Of a stretch of DNA of 64,000 bases, positions 1-8,346 are shown in pieces. The stretch spans positions 496,001-560,000 of the forward strand of contig JALHOP010000002.1 of assembly GCA_022842935.1 (NCBI GenBank), given 5' to 3'. The translations under genes were made by a program, and so were the position numbers. The DNA comes from Myxococcota bacterium. GTDB lineage: Bacteria; Myxococcota; XYA12-FULL-58-9; JALHOP01. The first letter of the stretch is position 1, and the number at the start of each line of letters is the position of its first letter. The notes below the pieces were generated by a model that saw nothing but the letters and a program-made list of their open reading frames with translations, ran no database searches and had not been told where the DNA came from.

Positions 1-2
1 GG

Positions 3-137
3 GGGATGGATGCCTTCACGCATGACACAAACCTCACAGGCGTTACTGAGACGGTGAACCCGTCAGAGATTCGCCCGGTCAACCCGCTTTCCCCGCGACC
101 AAATGGAGGCCGCCGACAAAACGGACCGCGTAACTAG
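3..137 (+). CDS. Possible C-terminal end of a gene cut by the left edge
   Basis: The third plus frame is open from the window edge to a TAG at 135-137, giving 44 residues. The composition is protein-like (for example the stretch FTHDTNLTGVTETVNPSEIR) and it ends in a Gly/Arg/Asn-rich tail. The other two plus frames stop early. It would be convergent with the manA-like gene, with about 57 bases between the stops. No domain is recognised, and the length is too short to exclude a chance open frame. Confidence 0.35.
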   Translation, partial: GMDAFTHDTNLTGVTETVNPSEIRPVNPLSPRPNGGRRQNGPRN

Positions 138-194
138 AGGATCGCCGCGCGAATTGTCAAGTCTGGCCTGGAACAGCCGAACTCGTGGCGATGG

Positions 195-1088
195 TCAGTG
201 TTCCGACAAGAGCACGTACGACCCCGACGCGCGCACCACGCCGTCCCCCGGCTCGGCGACGGCGATGTCGCCCAGACCGAGCTCGTCGACCCCTCTGTCG
301 TGCTCGAGCTTTACGCCGCCACTCGACGCGAATACCCGAAGCGAACCTACCGGGTGGGTGTTCTCGCCGCTTAGCGCCCTCATCGCGAAGCGGGGTCCTA
401 CGAGCCCGGTGCGAGTCGGCGTGACCGTACCGTGGCGCTCGAAGGCGGTGGCCGCGACGGCGTCGTCCACGTGCAGCTCCCGCGGCCGACCGTCGAGACC
501 CATGCGACCCCAGTCGTACACCCGGTATGTCGTCTTCGAGGGCTGCTGCACCTCGAGGACGAGCAGGCCCGGCCCCAACGCGTGCAGGGTGCCCGCCTTC
601 ACCATGAACATGTCACCGACGCGCGGGTGCAACTCGTAGAGCCACTTGGCGAGCGTCCCACCAGTCGCGGCCTGGCGCAGGGTCTTACCGTCGAGGCCTG
701 GGTAGTGGCCGAGCAAGATCGGCGCCTGCGGCTCGGCGTGCGCCACGTACCAGGCCTCGCTTTTGGGATCGCCCTTGCCGCTGCGGGCGACGCCCTGCTC
801 GTCGGGATGGACCTGCACCGAAAGCCACTGCGTGGTGTCGAGCCACTTGAGCAGGAAGGGAAATGGTCCTTGTGCACTGCCGCCGAGTCGCCCGTCCCGC
901 CATAACGACCCCAGAGTAGCCCCGGCGTACGGGCCAGTCGCCACCCTGCTCTCGTGGGACTCGAGCTCGACGAGCTCCCATGACTCGCCGATGGGTCCCT
1001 CGGGGAGCTCGCGTCCAAACTGCGTCGCGAGGCGGCGGCCGCCCCAAGCGACCTTCTGGTACTGGGGAACGAAACGAAGCATGCCCAC
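195..1088 (-). CDS. manA: Mannose-6-phosphate isomerase, class I (cupin type)
   Basis: Interconverts fructose-6-phosphate and mannose-6-phosphate in the cytoplasm, feeding GDP-mannose and polysaccharide synthesis. The start has the family pattern LRFVPQYQKVAWGG. Zinc-site features follow: QVHPDEQ near residue 95, a KSE stretch (PKSEAWYV), and the TLHALGPGLLVLEVQQPS block. At about 297 residues it is of the short bacterial class. Position 1088 is a GTG; an ATG two codons later (1082) is equally possible, and no strong ribosome site separates them. The gene stands alone on the minus strand downstream of a degraded segment. Family assignment is firm; the physiological sugar is inferred. Confidence 0.9.
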   Translation of the reverse strand: MGMLRFVPQYQKVAWGGRRLATQFGRELPEGPIGESWELVELESHESRVATGPYAGATLGSLWRDGRLGGSAQGPFPFLLKWLDTTQWLSVQVHPDEQGVARSGKGDPKSEAWYVAHAEPQAPILLGHYPGLDGKTLRQAATGGTLAKWLYELHPRVGDMFMVKAGTLHALGPGLLVLEVQQPSKTTYRVYDWGRMGLDGRPRELHVDDAVAATAFERHGTVTPTRTGLVGPRFAMRALSGENTHPVGSLRVFASSGGVKLEHDRGVDELGLGDIAVAEPGDGVVRASGSYVLLSEH

Positions 1089-1151
1089 GTCATGTAAGGG
1101 TGTTGCTCGCCTCTAGGCAACGTGTGGGGATGCTCACCTTTCCGAGCTGCT

Positions 1152-1398
1152 TCAAAGCTCCTCGGCCAAGGACAGGTCGTCGTACCCAATCAACGCGTCC
1201 CGATCGAAGTTGACCATCACGCCGTAAGGCTCACAAAATCGACAGAACACCCTCGCGAAAGAGGATCGACCATAGCGTGCCGCCCCAAAAGGTGACCTCG
1301 GGCTCGTCGACTAGTCGCTTGTGACCGGGCCTTAGGGGTGTCCGCCCGCGAGAACACGCCCTGAAGGAATCGATCGCCCACGCCCGAGTCGTTGCAGG
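1152..1398 (-). pseudogene. Frameshifted gene relic of unknown family
   Basis: This fills most of the 356-base gap between manA and the next gene. Minus-strand reading from about 1398 gives protein-like sequence (GHKRLVDEPEVTFWGG, then TLWSILFREGVLSI). It runs into a TGA just after a run of four A/T at 1235-1238. Removing one base of that run restores a frame that continues CEPYGVMVNFDRD and LIGYDDLSLAEEL to a natural stop at 1152-1154. No start codon is visible: the open stretch begins after a TAA. It is best read as the 3' part of a decayed gene, or as a sequencing indel. The family was not recognised. A different frame holds a 72-codon ORF (1217-1435) that looks non-coding. Confidence 0.4.
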
Positions 1399-1444
1399 TT
1401 AGGGGTCCAAGCGGGCTCGGTAGGAGGTGGGACATACGAAGGCG

Positions 1445-2173
1445 CTACAAATGCGCCACCAGGAACTCGGCGATCCGACGCATCGCCGGCCTGAGCATCT
1501 GCTGACTGTGAAACTGATGGTCGCCACCATCGACAAGGTCGAGCGTCGCGTTGCGCGCGGCGCTCGCGATGTCGAGCGCGTCGTTCTGCGGCACCACGGC
1601 GTCTTCGGTGCCGTGCATGACGAGAATCGGCGCACGAACGATCGCGACCGCACTGACGACATCGTGCGCAAGTGCGTCGTCCATGAAGCCACGCCCAATA
1701 CGTCCAGCAGGACTATCGACGAAGCCCTGCTCTTCGAAAGCACGCGCCTGCTCGGGGTAACGGTCCGCGATGGCGGCCGGATAGCCAACTGCAGCCAGAG
1801 TCGCGACGGCGACGACCCGCTCGTCGCGAGCAGCCGTGAGCAAAGCGACGGCGCCGCCCATGCTGGAGCCGAACAGTCCCACCCGCGTGACACCTAACTT
1901 CTGCAGCCAATCGATGGCGGCGTCGACGTCTTCGATGGCATTCGAGTAGCTCAGGTCGAAGACGCTGCCTTCGGACTCGCCACGACCCGCGAAATCGAAG
2001 CGCAGCATCGACACGCCATGGCGTGCCAGCTCGTCAGCCAAGCGAGTGTGCTTCACCCCGTCTTTGCCCGAAAGCATGCCGTGGCAACTAACCACGGCGC
2101 GTCCATTCGGCTCGCCATGGAGGACCCCGACCAGCTTTTCGCCGCGACGGTTGGTGAACTCGACTCGCCTCAT
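1445..2173 (-). CDS. Alpha/beta hydrolase (serine esterase/peptidase-like)
   Basis: A cytoplasmic alpha/beta-hydrolase of about 242 residues. The nucleophile elbow GSSMGG places Ser near residue 104. The family aspartate lies in HGTEDAVVP and the histidine in GGDHQFHS. An early CHGMLSGK block resembles the oxyanion region of the UPF0227/BAAT-like hydrolases. The ATG at 2173 (MRRVEFTNRRGEK) is chosen because the open frame upstream of it runs into the divergent lipoprotein gene and looks like its antisense shadow. Substrate unknown. Divergent from the thioredoxin-domain gene with 52 bases between starts. Confidence 0.8.
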   Translation of the reverse strand: MRRVEFTNRRGEKLVGVLHGEPNGRAVVSCHGMLSGKDGVKHTRLADELARHGVSMLRFDFAGRGESEGSVFDLSYSNAIEDVDAAIDWLQKLGVTRVGLFGSSMGGAVALLTAARDERVVAVATLAAVGYPAAIADRYPEQARAFEEQGFVDSPAGRIGRGFMDDALAHDVVSAVAIVRAPILVMHGTEDAVVPQNDALDIASAARNATLDLVDGGDHQFHSQQMLRPAMRRIAEFLVAHL

Positions 2174-2225
2174 GTGCAGCCAGGCTAGCAGAAACCCGTC
2201 TCGATCTGGCAAATGTCGCAGCGCC

Positions 2226-3935
2226 ATGCGCCTAACCGTCGTCACACTCCTGCTCCTCGCCGCAGCCTGCGGCTCCGCCGAGACCCCCGCTCCCCAGGCC
2301 GGCGCTGCGCCGACGACGAAGGAGGCGTATTGGAAGAAGGCGTTTCCGAGCGCCGCGAAGTTCGAGCGCAGAGGCATCGCCAAAGACGCGCTGATCGAAG
2401 CAGACTACGGCAACAACATCTTCGTCGAGGTGAGCGACGCGCAGGGCAACCGCCTTGGATACCTACGCGACTTCGTCGGACCGGTGGCGACCGAAGGCAC
2501 TTGCGCATGCGACCCCCTCAACGTGACCCTGGTGTTCGACGCGGCGGGCAAGTTCACGACGCTGATTTCGCCGCAGCCGCTCACCAAATACGAACACGTC
2601 GCGATGACGCCGGAAGAGACCGAGCGCCTCATCGGGATCTTGCGTGATCCACCAAACGAGCTGCTCGAAGTGCGCAGCCAGGACGATCTGGTCGACGCGA
2701 CCACTGGCGCAACCAAGGCTGCCTACAAGCCGTTCGTCATCGACAAGGCCGCGCTCGAGACGAAGCGCCTCGTGCAGCTCGTCATCGATACGAGTCTCAT
2801 CATCGCGGCGGCCCCCATCGCCGACGACCAGAAGCACCTCAACGCGGCGCTACAGAAGCCAGAGGGGATCGAGCGCGCTCGGGCCCTCGCCGACCTCATC
2901 GGCAAGCTGACCGCCGACATGATGGCGCAACGTGCCTATGTGGTGATGAGCCACGACTACTTGGCCTCGGTTGTGAAATCCCAGACGACCGATGCGGCGA
3001 TCGACGCGAAGATTCTGGACGCCGCTTTAGCGGAACGCGTCGGTCCCGGCATGCAGGCGGAGATATGCTATCGCCTCGCCGAGCAAAAGGCGGCGCTTTC
3101 GGTCGGCGAGCGCTGCGCCAAGGCGTTGTCGCGCTACCAGGACGCCGGGCCGATCGTCGCGTTGATCGATGGTACCGTTGCCTACTTCCGCGGCGACTAC
3201 GAGCTCGCGGCAAAGGCGCTCGAGAGCGCATCGTGGCGCTTCGACATCCAGGCCGACCCGCGGGCGCACACGCGACTCGCAGCGGCGCTCCTCGCGACCG
3301 GGAAAAACGAAGCTGGTTGCGCCAAAGCACTTCTCGTGCGCCGCGCTCACCCGCTGCTACCCGACAACAAGGCGACCCTCGACACCTGCGCCAAGACCGA
3401 CAAGGGCTTTGCCGCGAAGCTCGCGGCGTCCGACACGGAAGACCGCGATCTGTTTTTGGGCCTGAAGCAGACCGGCCCCCAGATCCCAACCATCGAGGTC
3501 GACGACGCCAAGCTCCAGCCCGTCAAGCTCGCCGCAGGCGAGCCCGGCAAGGTGACCGTCATGATGTTCTTCGCCACCTGGTGCCCACACTGCCAGGCGG
3601 AGCTGCCCAAAGTGTCTTCTTTTGCGGAGCGGATGGCGAAGGACAAAGCTCTGCAGGGCAAGGTGCGCGTCGTCGGCGTACGAACAGCCGTCGAGCGCGA
3701 GACCGAAACCTACGACGCGTTTGCGCAGCGCTTCAAGGTCAGCTTCCCGGTCTACACCGACACCGCGATGGCGACGTCGTACACCAAGGTCGTAAACGAC
3801 GCGGGGTTGAAGGGTGGCTTTCCGACGCTGATCGTCACCGACGAAACAGGAAAGCTCCGCTACGAAATGCCAGCAGGCGAATGGCGTGACACCGACAAAG
3901 AGCTCGAGTGGGCGGTGAAGTCTCTCGCCAAGTAG
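2226..3935 (+). CDS. Lipoprotein with C-terminal TlpA/ResA-like thioredoxin domain
   Basis: The 569-residue product begins with a lipoprotein signal ending LLLAAAC (Cys near residue 15), so it should be lipid-anchored in the periplasm or outer membrane. The first 400 residues are helical-repeat-like (tetratricopeptide-type composition around ALSRYQDAG) and of no recognised family. The last 140 residues form a TlpA/AhpC-TSA thioredoxin fold with active site WCPHC (Cys453 and Cys456), suggesting thiol-disulphide exchange with cell-envelope substrates. The start at 2226 is set by the signal peptide; the frame is open further upstream but antisense to the divergent hydrolase. It ends 22 bases from the convergent mltG. 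Confidence 0.82.
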   Translation: MRLTVVTLLLLAAACGSAETPAPQAGAAPTTKEAYWKKAFPSAAKFERRGIAKDALIEADYGNNIFVEVSDAQGNRLGYLRDFVGPVATEGTCACDPLNVTLVFDAAGKFTTLISPQPLTKYEHVAMTPEETERLIGILRDPPNELLEVRSQDDLVDATTGATKAAYKPFVIDKAALETKRLVQLVIDTSLIIAAAPIADDQKHLNAALQKPEGIERARALADLIGKLTADMMAQRAYVVMSHDYLASVVKSQTTDAAIDAKILDAALAERVGPGMQAEICYRLAEQKAALSVGERCAKALSRYQDAGPIVALIDGTVAYFRGDYELAAKALESASWRFDIQADPRAHTRLAAALLATGKNEAGCAKALLVRRAHPLLPDNKATLDTCAKTDKGFAAKLAASDTEDRDLFLGLKQTGPQIPTIEVDDAKLQPVKLAAGEPGKVTVMMFFATWCPHCQAELPKVSSFAERMAKDKALQGKVRVVGVRTAVERETETYDAFAQRFKVSFPVYTDTAMATSYTKVVNDAGLKGGFPTLIVTDETGKLRYEMPAGEWRDTDKELEWAVKSLAK

Positions 3936-3957
3936 GTCGTGTCCGCCGAGCTGGGGA

Positions 3958-5001
3958 CTATTTTCCCTTCGCCTTGCCCTTCCTGAAATAGTTCACCTGC
4001 CACTTCTGGACCGCGGCTTCGTGACACTCGTAGGTCGGGCAGAATACCGTCTGTCCGTTGTTCATCGACACGAAGAAGAAGTCGTTGCACTGCATGGGGC
4101 TCACGACGGCGTCCATCGCCGCACGCCCAGGGCTCGAAATCGGGCCCGGTGGCAGGCCGCGCACACGGTAGGTGTTGTACGGTGACTCCATTTCGTGGAG
4201 GTGCCAGCTCTTGATGTTGCCGTCGAACTTCGGGTCGAGAAGCGTCGCCGCGTAGATGACCGTCGGGTCGGTGGCGAGCGGCCAGGGCGGCTTGGCGGCA
4301 AGTCGATTGTAGAAGACACACGCGACGTGCGCGCGGTCCCCCGAGACCCCTGTTTCCTTCTCGACGATCGACGCCAATGTCATGAGCTCGCGTGGATTGA
4401 AGTTGCGGGGTCCGCGACCGGCCTTGGTTGCTTCGGTGTAGTTCTTCTTCCAGCTTTCGAAGATGGTTTGCATCACGGTCTCTGGTGTTACGCCACGCGC
4501 GAACTTGTAGGTCTCGGGATAGAGATATCCGTCGCAGTTCGGGCCAGGAATGTCGAAGCGCGCGAGGAACTGCTGGTCGTCACACAACCGATCGAAGTCC
4601 GCCTTCGCGATCCAGCTCGAACCGGCGAGCAAGTCGCGCGTCTGCCAGCGGTTGAGTCCCGGAATGATCGTGAACGCTTCGGTCTTGACGCGTCCCTCCG
4701 CGAACATCGCAAGGATCTCGAGCGGCGACTGCTTCGCCTCGATGCCATAGGGCCCGGCCTTGAGCGGCGGCATCTTGTTGGCGCGGGCCCAGTAGTAGAC
4801 CCATCGTGGCTTCGCGATGACCCCGGCGACGCGCAGCTCCTCGAGCACGGCGCCTAATGAGGCACCACGCTTCACTTCGAAGGTCTCGAGCGGTACGCCC
4901 ACTGGCGCGTTCACGTACGCGGCCACCTGACGATACGCGAAAGCGGCCACGCCGCCAGCAAGGACTAGAAGCACGAGAAGGAAAACTGCAATCTTTTTCA
5001 T
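3958..5001 (-). CDS. mltG: Endolytic murein transglycosylase MltG (YceG family)
   Basis: Inner-membrane lytic transglycosylase that cleaves nascent peptidoglycan strands. The N-terminal helix (about residues 4-24, KIAVFLLVLLVLAGG) anchors it, followed by a LysM-like region and the YceG catalytic domain. The catalytic Glu lies in SIVEKET (residues 212-218). FYNRL and the DPTVIYA segment are also present. At 347 residues it is a normal length. Its ATG overlaps the ruvX stop by four bases, so mltG, ruvX and the PhaR-like gene form one operon (6037 to 3958). The mltG-ruvX neighbourhood is common in bacteria. Confidence 0.93.
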   Translation of the reverse strand: MKKIAVFLLVLLVLAGGVAAFAYRQVAAYVNAPVGVPLETFEVKRGASLGAVLEELRVAGVIAKPRWVYYWARANKMPPLKAGPYGIEAKQSPLEILAMFAEGRVKTEAFTIIPGLNRWQTRDLLAGSSWIAKADFDRLCDDQQFLARFDIPGPNCDGYLYPETYKFARGVTPETVMQTIFESWKKNYTEATKAGRGPRNFNPRELMTLASIVEKETGVSGDRAHVACVFYNRLAAKPPWPLATDPTVIYAATLLDPKFDGNIKSWHLHEMESPYNTYRVRGLPPGPISSPGRAAMDAVVSPMQCNDFFFVSMNNGQTVFCPTYECHEAAVQKWQVNYFRKGKAKGK

Positions 5002-5405
5002 CTGCTTTTTGCGTCCAAATATGACTGGAGGATCAACGCGGCTGCCACCTTGTCGACGTTGTTCTTGCGACCTTTACGGCTCACATCGGCGCCGATCAGC
5101 ATGCGTTGCGCTTGCGCCGTCGTGAGCCTTTCGTCCCACAGCTCGACTGGGAGCTTCACCGCCGCCTCGATCTCTTTCGCGGCGACTTTCACGGCTTGCG
5201 CCGCCTGCCCCTTCGAACCGTCGAGCCGCAATGGCAGGCCGACGACGATACGTTGCACGTCGTATTCGCTGACCAGCTCGGGCAACCGCTCGAGCAGGCG
5301 GTAGCGCGGGACGACCTCGAGCGGCTGCGCCGTCATCCCCAGTGGGTCGGACAAGGCGACGCCCACGCGCGCCTCGCCGAGATCGAGCGCAAGAATGCGA
5401 ATCAA
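4998..5405 (-). CDS. ruvX: YqgF/RuvX-type RNase H-fold nuclease
   Basis: A 135-residue YqgF-family protein with an RNase H-like fold, linked in other bacteria to Holliday-junction resolution and pre-16S rRNA 5'-end processing. The N-terminal LALDLGEARVGVALSDP block carries the first catalytic Asp. The middle IVVGLPLRLDGSKG motif and WDERLTT are diagnostic. It overlaps both the upstream regulator and downstream mltG by four bases, implying translational coupling. Which of the two proposed roles applies here cannot be read from the sequence. Confidence 0.93.
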   Translation of the reverse strand: MIRILALDLGEARVGVALSDPLGMTAQPLEVVPRYRLLERLPELVSEYDVQRIVVGLPLRLDGSKGQAAQAVKVAAKEIEAAVKLPVELWDERLTTAQAQRMLIGADVSRKGRKNNVDKVAAALILQSYLDAKSR

Positions 5406-6037
5406 GGATTGGGGAGCTTCTCGAGCCGGCTCTCGAGCTCGGCCAGGCGATTGCGAATCTCGTCCATCTCGCGGCCCACCGAGGTGTAGCGCGACATGTT
5501 CAGAGCGCTGCCTTTGAACTTGTCTTCGAGACCCTTTTGAAGCTCGTCGAACGTCTTCTGTGTCGCGTCGATGGCCCGCTGCGACGACGCGACCAGCTCG
5601 GCGATGATGGTGGGCCCGCCCGGCTGGGCACCATTGACTTCAGTGCCGTCGGCTTTGCGTGTGACGACACTGCGCACGCGATCGACACGATCTTCGAGCT
5701 CGGTGCGGAGCTTCTCGGCGCGGTCACGAATAACCTGCGTCTGCGACTGCACCTTCTCGACCTGCTCGCGCGCGAACTCACCGATGACATCGCCGCCATC
5801 ACGGATAAGTGTGCGAAGGAGCGAGAGAGGCATCGCACTCTTCTTCTTCTCGGCCTCGAAGATGATCTGCGCGAGCGTCACACTCGTAAGGTCTTCGCCC
5901 GACTTGTTGTCGACGACCTGGACCTCTTCGCCGGCCTTGATCATCACAGCGATGTCCTCGAGCGTCACGTAGCTGCTGCGCTCGGTGTCGTAGAGCTTGC
6001 GATTGGCGTAACGCTTGATGATTTTTGGCGAGGTCAT
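5402..6037 (-). CDS. phaR: Polyhydroxyalkanoate synthesis regulator, PhaR-like DNA-binding protein
   Basis: The first 65 residues match the PHB/PHA-accumulation regulator N-terminal DNA-binding domain (KRYANRKLYDTERSSYVTLE, then VVDNKSGEDLT and LAQIIFEAEKK). The remaining 145 residues are long amphipathic helix with coiled-coil character and end LAELESRLEKLPNP, resembling phasin-type granule-binding segments. In known systems such proteins bind polyester granules and DNA and regulate phasins. No PHA synthase or depolymerase is in the window, so the target is unknown. First gene of the operon with ruvX and mltG. Confidence 0.85.
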   Translation of the reverse strand: MTSPKIIKRYANRKLYDTERSSYVTLEDIAVMIKAGEEVQVVDNKSGEDLTSVTLAQIIFEAEKKKSAMPLSLLRTLIRDGGDVIGEFAREQVEKVQSQTQVIRDRAEKLRTELEDRVDRVRSVVTRKADGTEVNGAQPGGPTIIAELVASSQRAIDATQKTFDELQKGLEDKFKGSALNMSRYTSVGREMDEIRNRLAELESRLEKLPNP

Positions 6038-6213
6038 CCCACTAGCCGGCTATCAGGCCCCAAAAAGACGGTCAAGGCGACCCCCGGTAAACCGCGTAAA
6101 CGAGCCGAAACGAGCGTCTTCTCCGGCGTGGATCGAACGATTGCGCGGTGCGTCTAAACATCTGTCCAGGCTTTGGGCAACGCCCCCGGGTACCGGCCGA
6201 TAAACCTTGGGCT

Positions 6214-8346
6214 GTGAGGTTTCCGTACGTCGCCCTCATCGTTGCTCTTTTGGGCAACGCGCGCTCCGCGTCTGCCGAGTGCGCCCGCGACCTCGTGCGG
6301 CAGGCAGTCGTCGCGCGCATCACGCAAGACAGCATCGACGCCATCTTGAAGCCGGTTGGCGCCTTGGTCCCCGAGAATCTTCCTTTCCCAAGGACCACGA
6401 CCGAGATCTTCAGTTGTGGGGGATGGTTTGACTCAACGACCATCACCACCGAACGCGGCACCATTCGCCTCGCCTTGTCACAGGTTCAGATCGATCTGGA
6501 TGGAGGCGACGTGGTCATCGATGTCGCGGGCGACATCGACGCCAATGCCGACCTCGCAATGGAAGTTTGCCTACTCCCGAACGCCAACTGCAGCGCCGGC
6601 GTCACAGCACGCGGCGTCGCCGTGCACGCACGCGTGTCCATTGCGGTCACAGAGTGCATACCCAGCATCGTCATCAGCGAGTTCGCCATCACCATCAACA
6701 ACAACGACATCGAGGCGCGGCTCGACGACTGCGGCGCCTACACCTACGTCGTCGAGTGGCTCGAAGATTGGCTCCGTGGTGGTTTGCTCGACTACGCGAC
6801 GCAAGAGCTCGCCGCGTATCTGCCCGAGCTCATCCAAACTCAGATCGCCGCTGTCACCACCGAGCTTTTGTCATCGAACCTGCAGGTGCGTGACGTCTCT
6901 TTCCGCGCGCAACCCGAGTGGATCTCTGTCGACGACAGCGGCGTCATGGTGAGCTTCGCCGCCGCTGCAAGCCCCAACACGATTGCCGACTGTGCGCGCG
7001 GCGTCGCTATTGCCCCCAACAAGCTCGAGCCCGACGAGGGCGTGCGCTTACCCGAGGGGACCAGCATCGCGGTATCGGGCCGGCTCGGCCAGAACATCGT
7101 CACATCGGCATGGCAGGCCGGATGGGCCTGCCTCGATCTGTCGAGTATCGCTCCGGGTGTCACGAGCGTTCTCGACTCGGTGCTCCCGGGCGCACACACC
7201 GAGGTCACGCTCGAGGTGAAGAAGGCACCGGTCTTCACCCTGGCGCCTAGCTCGGTCGGCTCCGCCAATCTCGAGCTTGCCGACGTACGCGGCGCGGTGC
7301 GCATCGACGTCCCAGGGGATGGCGACTACCGCGCCGACTTCCGTACCTCGCTCTCCATCGGCGCCGATATCGCGGTCCTGCCGGTGACCAGGCAGATCGC
7401 CCTGACGCCGCGCGACTTTCGCATGGGCAGCGTCGAGGTCACGCTCGGAAACTCGGGGCTTGGCTTTTCGGAAGAGAGCATCGACCGCTTCGTGCGTAAC
7501 GAAGTAGCGCCGCTGTTCACATCGACGCTCGCGGAGCTCCCCCTCGTTAGCAACCTCTTCAGTGCGACGCTGGTCGGCGTCAGCATCGACGCGCTAGCGA
7601 CGAGCCAGAACGGCGCAACCGCCGAGATCGACGTGACCGGTGTCTACCAGACAGACGATGTCCCGCCGAAGACCACCTTCGCAAAGGAGCCACAGTGCCC
7701 TTGCCCGGCCGACCTCGTATTCAACATGACCTCGACCGACGATACGACCCCCGAAGAGATGGTCCGCCATCGCGTTGAGATTGATGGTGAGATCTTGCCA
7801 CAGCTCTACGGCGGGGCCCTCATCAAGCTGAAGGTGCCGCGCGCCACGAACGACGGTGGGGAGCACCAAGTGCGTGTCGCCGCGGTCGACCTCGCAGGCA
7901 ACATCGACCCGCAAGCGCGCGTCATGAACTTGGCCATCGACTACGTGCCACCCGTGGTACGACTCGTAGACCCGCCGCAAGGAATCGTCTCGACGGACGG
8001 CGTCAGCGTCGCCGTCGAAGTTCAAGACGAAACCGCTGTAGCAGACACGATCGACTACAGCGTGTCGGTGGTTAGCCGCGAGGCGGTCGTCGACGAGGTC
8101 ATCCTTTCGCGCACGCAGTCGCGTGACGAGCCCATCGTGCTCTACGGCTTACCGGACGCTTCAACGGTGCGTCTGCGGGTTGTCGGGCGTGACCGTGCCG
8201 GCAACGCCACTGAGGCCCGCACGTCGTTCTCCGTGCTAGCCTATCCGACCATGGGCTGCGCGGGATCGCGACCGACCAACCTCGCCGGCGCGCTGGTGCT
8301 CGCGGGTTGGCTCGTCGCCCGGATCAGGCGTCGCAGACGGTGCTGA
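6214..8346 (+). CDS. Exported protein with BPI-like N-terminal region, Ig-like repeats and MYXO-CTERM-like tail
   Basis: A 710-residue envelope protein. The GTG at 6214 is preferred because it gives a compact signal peptide ending ARSASA; an in-frame GTG at 6148 would bury it. Residues 25-480 are beta-rich with amphipathic helices (WLEDWLRGGLLDYATQELA) and recall the tubular lipid-binding BPI/TULIP fold; this is an inference from pattern only. Residues 480-675 contain two Ig-like modules, each with RDRAGNAT or VDLAGNID type strands. The C terminus has GC, a hydrophobic helix and RIRRRRRC, which is MYXO-CTERM-like sorting architecture. The next gene starts inside its last 40 bases. Confidence 0.7.
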   Translation: MRFPYVALIVALLGNARSASAECARDLVRQAVVARITQDSIDAILKPVGALVPENLPFPRTTTEIFSCGGWFDSTTITTERGTIRLALSQVQIDLDGGDVVIDVAGDIDANADLAMEVCLLPNANCSAGVTARGVAVHARVSIAVTECIPSIVISEFAITINNNDIEARLDDCGAYTYVVEWLEDWLRGGLLDYATQELAAYLPELIQTQIAAVTTELLSSNLQVRDVSFRAQPEWISVDDSGVMVSFAAAASPNTIADCARGVAIAPNKLEPDEGVRLPEGTSIAVSGRLGQNIVTSAWQAGWACLDLSSIAPGVTSVLDSVLPGAHTEVTLEVKKAPVFTLAPSSVGSANLELADVRGAVRIDVPGDGDYRADFRTSLSIGADIAVLPVTRQIALTPRDFRMGSVEVTLGNSGLGFSEESIDRFVRNEVAPLFTSTLAELPLVSNLFSATLVGVSIDALATSQNGATAEIDVTGVYQTDDVPPKTTFAKEPQCPCPADLVFNMTSTDDTTPEEMVRHRVEIDGEILPQLYGGALIKLKVPRATNDGGEHQVRVAAVDLAGNIDPQARVMNLAIDYVPPVVRLVDPPQGIVSTDGVSVAVEVQDETAVADTIDYSVSVVSREAVVDEVILSRTQSRDEPIVLYGLPDASTVRLRVVGRDRAGNATEARTSFSVLAYPTMGCAGSRPTNLAGALVLAGWLVARIRRRRRC

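Noticed and set aside
1217-1435. 72-codon minus-strand ORF in the manA-hydrolase gap
   Set aside because: Composition is Arg/Ser-rich noise, and other frames in the same interval read more like protein.
6196-6203. Perfect GCCGATAA, the sigma-28 -10 box, on the plus strand
   Set aside because: No TAAA at the required 15-base spacing, and the implied transcript start would fall at the GTG start of a non-flagellar gene.
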